Source of the DNA: an uncultured Alteromonadales bacterium
GTDB lineage: Bacteria; Pseudomonadota; Gammaproteobacteria; Pseudomonadales; Cellvibrionaceae
Direction of reading: 5' to 3'
DNA length: 64,000 bases
NCBI GenBank assembly: GCA_937864365.1
Contig: CALMJT010000041.1
Coordinates: 1 to 64,000, forward strand
A model generated the notes under the pieces. The model was not told where the DNA came from and did no database searches. It was given only the letters and a program-made list of their open reading frames with translations. Within the stretch, counting starts at the first letter, position 1. The number at the start of each line of letters is the position of its first letter. The translations under genes and the position numbers were made by a program. Below are positions 58,305 through 64,000 of this stretch, in pieces.

Positions 58305-59930
58305 ATGCATCGCTCTGATATCTCCAACAACAGCTACGGTTTATTGCGAATTTATACCTATTATCGTGTCGCGCTAGGCAGTTTATTTTTACTGCTATAC
58401 ACCACAGATTTACTGGATGATGTGCCGGGCGAATTTAACCGATCCCTATTTTTGTACGTCACCAGCGTCTACACTGGTCTCAACATACTTATCTTGTTAC
58501 GACTTTGGATCGCTCGTATTGAACCTTCCACCGCACAGGTGATTTTTTATCTCATCATCGATGTGTTGGCATTGACCACCATGAGCTACGCCAGCGGCGG
58601 AATTCAAAGCGGTATTACCTATCTGCTGATCATTACTACAGCCACCGGCGCGATATTCTTGCGAGGACAGTGGTCGTTCAGTATCGCTGCCTTCGCAGCT
58701 CTTGCAACCTTAGCGGAAAGCATCATCTCTAACGTAACCAGCAAAGCCGATACCGCCGATTTATTCTCAGCAGGTGCTCTCGGTATTTTATTTTTTGCGA
58801 CCGTTATTTTATTCCACTATTTAACGCAACGAATTCGCGAAAGCACGGCGGAAGCAAAAGACCAAGCACATCTTGCAGCGAAGGCCATCGATATTTCCCA
58901 ACAAATCATTGCGAGAATGCGCACCGGAGTAATTGTTTTCGACGCCGAACACAACATTCAATTAATTAATATCGCCGCAGAAAAACTCCTTGGCCTCGAC
59001 ATTCATACACCCAACTTGGAAGAGGCCAACCTACAAACCCTTTCAGACATTCCTGTTGTTGCCACGCATTTTGAAAACTGGAAAAAATTTCCCAATCAAC
59101 AATTAAAACCCATAGTCGTTGAAGATTCTAAAAGTGAAGTGCGAATTAATTTTGCCAAGCTGAGCGAACCAACCAATCCGGGCACCTTGGTATTTATTGA
59201 AGACCACCGCCAACTGGCCCAAGAAGCGCAAAGACTGAAACTCGGATCATTAGGACAGCTAACGGCCAGTATCGCCCACGAAATTCGCAATCCATTGGGC
59301 GCCATTAGTCACGCCGCACAACTATTAGCGGAAGCACCCGACCTCAATCCCGCCGATCAACGCCTGCTCGACATTATTGTCAACCACACCAGACGCGTGA
59401 ATCTGATTATTGAAAACACCCTACAACTCTCGCGTCGCAGCCAGAGCCAAGCCGAGGTTGTTGATTTGGTCGAATGGCTGCCTAAATACATAGAAGATTA
59501 CAAGCTCACCAACCAACAACAGGTTCGACCAGAAATTGACTTGGAAATCATACAGTTAGAAGAACAGTCTATACTCGCTAAAATAGACCTGAATCATCTG
59601 CGCCAAGTGCTCAATAACTTACTAGACAATGGTTTGAGATACAGCTTTAAAAAAACCGGTCACTATCATATGAAATTAATTTTAAGCACCCTGCATTCTA
59701 GCGAACTCGCTTGCTTAAAAATAATCGATGACGGCCCCGGAATTAATGATGAACACGTCGACCATATTTTCGAACCGTTTTACACCACCGAAAACAGCGG
59801 TTCGGGCCTTGGTTTATACATTTGTCGTGAGCTTTGTCAGTTAAACCAAGCAGCTTTGACCTATTACAAAAACGACGCCCAGCAAAGCTGTTTTCAAATC
59901 AATTTTGCTCACGCCCAACAGGTATTTTAA
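58305..59930 (+). CDS. pilS: Sensor histidine kinase PilS-like
   Basis: PilS senses pilin levels in the membrane and phosphorylates PilR to control type IV pili. The 541-residue protein has about six N-terminal membrane segments (to near residue 172), and a PAS-like part from about 195 to 300. The kinase core has His325 in SIAHEIRNPLGAISHA, an N box HLRQVLNNLLDNGLRYS (431-447), G1 DDGPGI (475-480), FEPFYTT, and G2 GSGLGLYICREL (499-510). It lies 15 bp upstream of pilR in the same operon. No pilus structural genes are in the window, so the regulated genes are elsewhere. Confidence 0.9.
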   Translation: MHRSDISNNSYGLLRIYTYYRVALGSLFLLLYTTDLLDDVPGEFNRSLFLYVTSVYTGLNILILLRLWIARIEPSTAQVIFYLIIDVLALTTMSYASGGIQSGITYLLIITTATGAIFLRGQWSFSIAAFAALATLAESIISNVTSKADTADLFSAGALGILFFATVILFHYLTQRIRESTAEAKDQAHLAAKAIDISQQIIARMRTGVIVFDAEHNIQLINIAAEKLLGLDIHTPNLEEANLQTLSDIPVVATHFENWKKFPNQQLKPIVVEDSKSEVRINFAKLSEPTNPGTLVFIEDHRQLAQEAQRLKLGSLGQLTASIAHEIRNPLGAISHAAQLLAEAPDLNPADQRLLDIIVNHTRRVNLIIENTLQLSRRSQSQAEVVDLVEWLPKYIEDYKLTNQQQVRPEIDLEIIQLEEQSILAKIDLNHLRQVLNNLLDNGLRYSFKKTGHYHMKLILSTLHSSELACLKIIDDGPGINDEHVDHIFEPFYTTENSGSGLGLYICRELCQLNQAALTYYKNDAQQSCFQINFAHAQQVF

Positions 59931-59945
59931 TCTCAGGTAATACAT

Positions 59946-61319
59946 ATGCCCCACCACGCGCTGATTATTGACGACGAGCCAGACATTCTCGAACTACTCG
60001 ATATCACCCTATCGCGTATGGGTATTGTCGCCTTTAAAGCTAAAGATATTCACGCCGCCGACGAACAGCTCGAAAAAAATCGTTTCGATTTATGCCTTAC
60101 CGACATGAAATTGCCCGACGGCAACGGCATTGATTTGGTGAAAAAGCTGCAATTAACGCAACCAAAGCTGCCAGTAGCGGTATTTACCGCTCACGGCAAT
60201 ATGGATACCGCCATCGAAGCAATGAAAGCCGGTGCGTTCGATTTTATTAATAAACCTGTCGATTTAGAACAACTCCGAGCACTGGTCAATTCCGCACTGA
60301 GTTTATCAAGCGCCGAACCAGAAAGCGTTGTAAACGATAGCGAGCTTATTAAAGGACAATCTAAAGGCGTTATCGAGCTAAAAGGCAAAATCAAAAAGCT
60401 CTCAAGATCCCAAGCACCGGTATTTATCTCCGGCGAATCCGGCAGCGGTAAAGAATTGGTAGCCCGCTCTATACACCTGCAAGGCCCACGCGCAGAAAAA
60501 CCGTTTATCGCCGTCAACTGCGGAGCAATTCCCAGCGATCTTGTAGAAAGTGAATTTTTTGGCTACAAAAAAGGCAGCTTTACCGGCGCCCAAACCGACA
60601 AACAAGGTTTATTTCAGGCGGCTAACGGCGGCACCTTATTTTTAGATGAAATTGCCGATCTCCCCTTAGACATGCAAGTTAAACTGTTGCGGGCAATTCA
60701 AGAAAAAGCCGTGCGAGCCATTGGCGATTCTGTCGAAACAAAAATTGACGTACGCATCTTAAGTGCAAGTCACAAAGATTTACCCAAAGCCATCCAAGAC
60801 GGATTATTTCGAGCCGACTTGTATTATCGAGTAAACGTAATTGAAGTATCCGTACCACCGCTTCGCGAGCGGGAAGGCGATATTTTATTACTGACCGATT
60901 ATTTTCTGAAAAGCTTCGCCGAAGAAATGCAGACTCCCCAAGCGAACTTATCAGATTCCGCCAAACAAGCATTGTTGAATTATGACTTTCCCGGAAATGT
61001 ACGTGAACTCGAAAATATTCTAGAACGCGCTTTTACCCTGTGTGATAACAACGAAATTACCGAACAAGATTTGCAACTGTCACCCATCTACAAAGAACAG
61101 CTACCAAAATCCACAAAAAGAAGCGGCGATGCTGGACAAATTGCAGGCTACGATGGAAGTGTTTCGATCGACGAATATCTCGAAGAAATTGAAAAAGAAA
61201 TATTGCTCAGCGCACTGGAAGAAAATCGTTGGAATCGAACCTCTACCGCAAAATCGCTCGGCATCACCTTTAGATCGTTACGTTATCGCCTAAAAAAACT
61301 GGGCTTAGATAACGACTAA
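59946..61319 (+). CDS. pilR: NtrC-family response regulator PilR-like
   Basis: PilR activates sigma-54 promoters, typically pilA. The 457-residue protein has a receiver domain (HALIIDDEPDILELLD, phospho-accepting Asp53 in LTDMKLPDGNG). The AAA+ domain has Walker A GESGSGKE (163-170), the sigma-54 contact loop GSFTGA (210-215, with Ser in place of the more usual Ala) and Walker B LFLDEIAD (231-238). The C-terminal Fis-type HTH is NRWNRTSTAKSLGITFRSLR. AGGT lies seven bases before its ATG. It follows pilS directly and is followed by a hairpin. Confidence 0.92.
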   Translation: MPHHALIIDDEPDILELLDITLSRMGIVAFKAKDIHAADEQLEKNRFDLCLTDMKLPDGNGIDLVKKLQLTQPKLPVAVFTAHGNMDTAIEAMKAGAFDFINKPVDLEQLRALVNSALSLSSAEPESVVNDSELIKGQSKGVIELKGKIKKLSRSQAPVFISGESGSGKELVARSIHLQGPRAEKPFIAVNCGAIPSDLVESEFFGYKKGSFTGAQTDKQGLFQAANGGTLFLDEIADLPLDMQVKLLRAIQEKAVRAIGDSVETKIDVRILSASHKDLPKAIQDGLFRADLYYRVNVIEVSVPPLREREGDILLLTDYFLKSFAEEMQTPQANLSDSAKQALLNYDFPGNVRELENILERAFTLCDNNEITEQDLQLSPIYKEQLPKSTKRSGDAGQIAGYDGSVSIDEYLEEIEKEILLSALEENRWNRTSTAKSLGITFRSLRYRLKKLGLDND

Positions 61320-61329
61320 ATTATTTACC

Positions 61330-61355
61330 TGCCGGTAGATCAAATACTACCGGCA
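61330..61355. terminator. Candidate terminator between pilR and the peroxiredoxin-like gene
   Basis: TGCCGGTAG (61330-61338) pairs perfectly with CTACCGGCA (61347-61355) over an 8-nt loop. The T-run is poor, but the position between convergent genes fits. Confidence 0.55.
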
Positions 61356-61396
61356 CGAGCACAAAATTATACAGCCACAGAGCTGAGATAATTCTG

Positions 61397-61927
61397 CTAA
61401 CCGACGTAGGTGCCACGAATTGGATAATTGTTTTCAGGGTTACGAATAAAAGTAATTCCACCAACAATCATGCTAAGATCAGGACGCAAGAAAGGTGCAT
61501 TAGAAATATCAACAAGATGAGCGTTGCCTTTTTCATTCACAACAAATAAACCGGGCTCAGCAAAAATGTGATCGGTTTCTTTTTCTGATCTAGGCTCAGA
61601 AATATACAGTCCCAACGCCTGCATTTGCTCAATGCTAAGACCATAACCAACGGGATATTCCGGGCTTACTGATTCCATTTGCATTTCTGCTTGTTCTTTA
61701 GAATCGGCAGAAACCACAGCTACAGACACTTTCAGTGCTTTTAATTCTTTAGTAAGACCGTTTAGTGTTTTTAAATAATTCGTGCAAATTGGGCAGTGCT
61801 TACCACGATAGACAACTATCAAAGACCAGTCGCATTCACCCTCCGCTTTACCAAGAGTTAACTCACCACCACCCAATTTAGCGACGGTAATTGAGGGGAA
61901 AGTATCACCGGCAGACATTTTTGTCAT
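61397..61927 (-). CDS. Peroxiredoxin-like (AhpC/TSA superfamily) protein
   Basis: A thioredoxin-fold protein of 176 residues. It has SAGDTFPSITVAKLGGGELT, VVYRGKHCPICTNYLKTLNG and ALKVSVAVVSADSKEQAEMQ, as in the peroxiredoxin-like family. The active-site area reads HCPIC, a CxxC pair, where classical peroxiredoxins have T-x-x-C, so a thiol-disulfide or atypical peroxidase role is possible. There is no signal peptide, so it is cytoplasmic. It is monocistronic, convergent with pilR. AGGT lies nine bases before its ATG. Confidence 0.85.
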   Translation of the reverse strand: MTKMSAGDTFPSITVAKLGGGELTLGKAEGECDWSLIVVYRGKHCPICTNYLKTLNGLTKELKALKVSVAVVSADSKEQAEMQMESVSPEYPVGYGLSIEQMQALGLYISEPRSEKETDHIFAEPGLFVVNEKGNAHLVDISNAPFLRPDLSMIVGGITFIRNPENNYPIRGTYVG

Positions 61928-62521
61928 AATTCAAGTACCTGTTAATCAATTAAACGAAAAGTAATTAAGTTAATTTAGAAATAATCAACTTCAAAACGCC
62001 AAGTTGAACTCATAACACCCACCGGTGACAATCACAAGCCTTAGCTGTTGATGTTGAAATAGATTCAACATAAATGTGATAAACCCTAAAGAAATTAAGA
62101 GATAACACAACATACTCAGATATTTAAAATCAAAACGGCTATAAAAAACCAGTAGTTTTATCTATTTTTGATAGATTCAATAACACGCATTTTTATACAA
62201 GGCGTTTTTATAATAACGCCGTTAAAAGATTGGAGAATTTAAAAAAGGAGAAATTTAAGAGAAGGGATAATTTAAAAAAAGAACAATTCTTTAATTATGT
62301 AACGGTACAAAATTAGGTAAAAATTCAAACAAAAGAAACACTACAGAAACGCAAAAATTGTCCCTAAAAACTGCGACGTAATTGGAGTATAAAAAACTCT
62401 AATTAACTTAGAGTTTCCTTCAATACTAAGAATGGGTCATCAATTTCAAGAACATTAAGTGATTAAAATTGTGAAGAAATTGAACATTACATTTTCAATC
62501 TCTTCACAGCATTTAATTAAC
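61928..62521. other. A+T-rich intergenic region with degenerate repeats
   Basis: No gene seen in 594 bp. It holds a loosely repeated purine-rich unit at about 62231-62279 (GAGAATTTAAAAAA-like, three imperfect copies), and an AAACTCT/AGAGTTT hairpin at 62394-62416. A stronger hairpin at 62471-62507 is listed separately. The promoter of the peroxiredoxin-like gene should lie at its left end but was not located. Confidence 0.5.
62471..62507 (-). terminator. Candidate terminator after the secreted protein gene
   Basis: GTGAAGAAATTGAA (62471-62484) pairs with TTCAATCTCTTCAC (62494-62507) with one mismatch over a 9-nt loop. A short T-rich run follows on the minus strand. It lies 14 bp past the stop. 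Confidence 0.6.
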
Positions 62522-63472
62522 TTATTCTAAAAATGGTTTTGGACCAAAACAGCCGTGCACTCTTGGCTTAGTAAACTGACGAGCTGGTTCTTGCAATAAA
62601 TCACCAGCAATCGGCCAAATCATTTGTACACCGGCATAAACCCCGGTAGGCGCGTTTGCAAAGGTAGCTGCCGGAGAAGCACCGTAAAGCTGGCCGTCCC
62701 AGTGATAGAATCCAGCCACAAAACTGGTACACGAACTAGCACCGGTTTCACAAGCTCGGACAAGATCGTATGGCACTTCAAATTCTTTAAACGCACAACC
62801 TTCAGAGTTGGTAACCGCCACATTTGGTACACCGCCTAAAGGAATAACATAACCTGACTCTTCAGAACTCAGAGGTGAATAGGCACCGGCATCCCAGAAA
62901 GTATAGACAGCATCAGGGAACGCATCGCGAATGGTGATACGCACAACTGAGGTACCATCATCTTTAGATTTCACGGTTAATAGGCCATTAATTTGTTCCC
63001 ATTGACCAACGGTTGGGTTTTCAACCAAACCCTCGCGACGAGTAGGCTCTGGCTCAGCAGGACCTTCAGGGAAAGAAGGAAGAACAACGCGATCATCAAC
63101 GCTGCCAAATCCAAAAAAGTTATTGCCAATATTACCTAATGGTTGATTCACTAAGCTTTGGTCAATTGCACCACCAGGATTAAAGAAATCCAAAAAACCA
63201 CTGGTTGTTGCGATTAAAGTACTGCGATCGGTTTCAGGGGTGATGATGCCAGCATCAATGGCGTCTGGATTTGGGTCTAAAAAGCCAACCTCACGAGGTG
63301 TTTGGAATAACTGGCCAATAGTTGGAGAAACACTGGAATAATCGCCAATTCGGCTACCGTTATAGAAATTCACGCCGTGCGCAGCATAACCGGTAAAACT
63401 GGTTACCTGCGCCTGTACAGAAACTGCTGTAATTGCACTAAAAACACCTAAAGCTATTTTATTTAATTTCAT
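62522..63472 (-). CDS. Secreted protein of unknown function
   Basis: I do not recognise this 316-residue protein. It has a clear signal peptide (MKLNKIALGVFSAITAVSVQ, cleavage after QA near residue 22). The mature part has no further membrane segment, is rich in Gly, Pro, Phe and Asp, and contains GFLDFFNPGGAIDQSL and NFFGFGSVDDRVVLPSFPEG. The second half has WEQINGLLTVKSKDDGTSVV and DAVYTFWDAGAYSPLS. Four cysteines lie in CAFKEFEVPYDLVRAC and GASSC, plus one near the end in HGCFGPKP, which may form disulfides outside the cytoplasm. The ATG at 63472 is preceded by AGGT seven bases away; the GTG at 63481 is less likely. It stands alone. Confidence 0.75.
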   Translation of the reverse strand: MKLNKIALGVFSAITAVSVQAQVTSFTGYAAHGVNFYNGSRIGDYSSVSPTIGQLFQTPREVGFLDPNPDAIDAGIITPETDRSTLIATTSGFLDFFNPGGAIDQSLVNQPLGNIGNNFFGFGSVDDRVVLPSFPEGPAEPEPTRREGLVENPTVGQWEQINGLLTVKSKDDGTSVVRITIRDAFPDAVYTFWDAGAYSPLSSEESGYVIPLGGVPNVAVTNSEGCAFKEFEVPYDLVRACETGASSCTSFVAGFYHWDGQLYGASPAATFANAPTGVYAGVQMIWPIAGDLLQEPARQFTKPRVHGCFGPKPFLE

Positions 63473-63747
63473 GTAATGCACCTATTGCCATACTGCGTTA
63501 ATTAAAAATATTTTTAAATACAAAGTGATTTAACGTCACAAATTCTGGTAAAAAAACCTTTTTAAATCATTAATAAATTAATCAAGGTTTATTAAAAAGC
63601 AGCCAACAAAGTTAGTAAGGTATTCAAATACCGACCTATTAAAAATACCCTTTCATTTAACTGATAGTTTCAAAATTAACGCCCTGAAACCAAACCGCAC
63701 ATGCTAAACTGGTGAGGACATTCATCTCAGTAGAAAAGGAGCAGCCC

Positions 63748-63936
63748 ATGCCATTTATCAATGTAAAACTTATAAAAAATGAAAAAAATAAAGCCAAAAA
63801 AGCCGAACTTATTCGACGCTTGACCGAGGTGATGACCGAAGTTATGGATAAACCACCTGCATCCACACATGTCGTAATTGAAGAAATTGATGCGCAAGAC
63901 TGGGGTGTAGCCGGAATACAGATTTCTGAACGCTAA
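63748..63936 (+). CDS. 4-oxalocrotonate tautomerase family protein
   Basis: A 62-residue protein of the tautomerase superfamily, whose members use an N-terminal proline as catalytic base. The start MPFINVKLIKNEKNK leaves Pro1 after Met removal. KKAELIRRLTEVMTEVMDKP and THVVIEEIDAQDWGVAGIQI follow the family pattern, including the DxWGxxG-like motif. The arginine usually at position 11 is not present, so substrate choice may differ. An ideal AAAAGGAG precedes the ATG at 63748; the longer frame from 63712 is rejected. Substrate and pathway are unknown. Confidence 0.88.
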   Translation: MPFINVKLIKNEKNKAKKAELIRRLTEVMTEVMDKPPASTHVVIEEIDAQDWGVAGIQISER

Positions 63937-64000
63937 GCTAATATCCAATAATCTAATCTGGCCTGTTTTAACTTACATGTATTCATAAACAAACAGCCTC

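Noticed and set aside
62231-62279. Purine-rich repeated stretch as a possible CRISPR or satellite
   Set aside because: Copies are imperfect, few and low-complexity, with no spacers. It is most likely A+T-rich drift.
63525-63540. CRP-like site TGTGA/TCAC upstream of the secreted protein gene
   Set aside because: The spacer is 7 bp where CRP sites need 6, and the flanks do not improve the match.

Overview
This 64-kb window is a piece of a gammaproteobacterial chromosome. Gene content and order point to the Pseudomonadales/Cellvibrionales side of the class, probably a marine organism. The evidence is conserved neighbourhoods remembered from Pseudomonas-type genomes: proB-obg-rpmA-rplU-ispB, fabA-fabB, ssb-MFS-uvrA next to the S10/spc/alpha ribosomal cluster, and clpB-pgeF-rluD-bamD-pilS-pilR. 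Base composition is moderate, with A+T-rich gaps between genes. I saw no rRNA, tRNA, insertion sequence, prophage or CRISPR array.

Layout. 1-4450: proline synthesis (proB, cut by the window edge), ribosome assembly GTPase Obg, L27, L21 and the quinone side-chain synthase IspB. 4501-9079: glucose-6-phosphate isomerase, a small DUF454 membrane protein, and a minus-strand pair galU-manB making sugar nucleotides. 9544-11389: fabA-fabB for unsaturated fatty acids. 11724-13215: two overlapping genes for exported proteins that share a C-terminal cysteine module. 13227-22000: a degenerate RmlD-like protein, ssb, a YajR-like MFS protein, ugd, a VpsT/CsgD-like LuxR regulator with a 790-bp upstream region, and uvrA. 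22101-28445: manC, rmlC, rmlD, a SulP anion transporter and a WcaJ-type undecaprenyl-phosphate sugar transferase. 28826-42732: the complete S10-spc-alpha cluster, rpsJ to rplQ, all on the minus strand, including the short gene rpmJ. 43231-46883: an A-T-TE synthetase-like protein and a GT2 glycosyltransferase. 47091-49321: ilvIH with a long leader. 49763-56340: a DUF4124 protein, clpB, pgeF, rluD and bamD. 56418-61319: nadE and the pilS-pilR two-component system. 61397-63936: a peroxiredoxin-like protein, an unrecognised secreted protein and a small tautomerase.

How the genes work together. Many genes supply an exopolysaccharide or O-antigen route: pgi and manB/manC lead to GDP-mannose, galU and ugd to UDP-glucose and UDP-glucuronate, rmlC/rmlD to dTDP-rhamnose, and the WcaJ-like enzyme would start the lipid-linked unit. 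Several of them sit as insertions in an otherwise conserved housekeeping block, next to the LuxR regulator that may control them.

The least ordinary items are the stand-alone A-T-TE protein, whose adenylation domain appears to lack the aspartate used for alpha-amino acids; a repeated ACGCCAAC motif upstream of the LuxR gene; a 14-codon ORF with an ideal ribosome binding site just before pilS; and a structured leader upstream of ilvI. All functional calls are by eye from the sequence. No database search was run.
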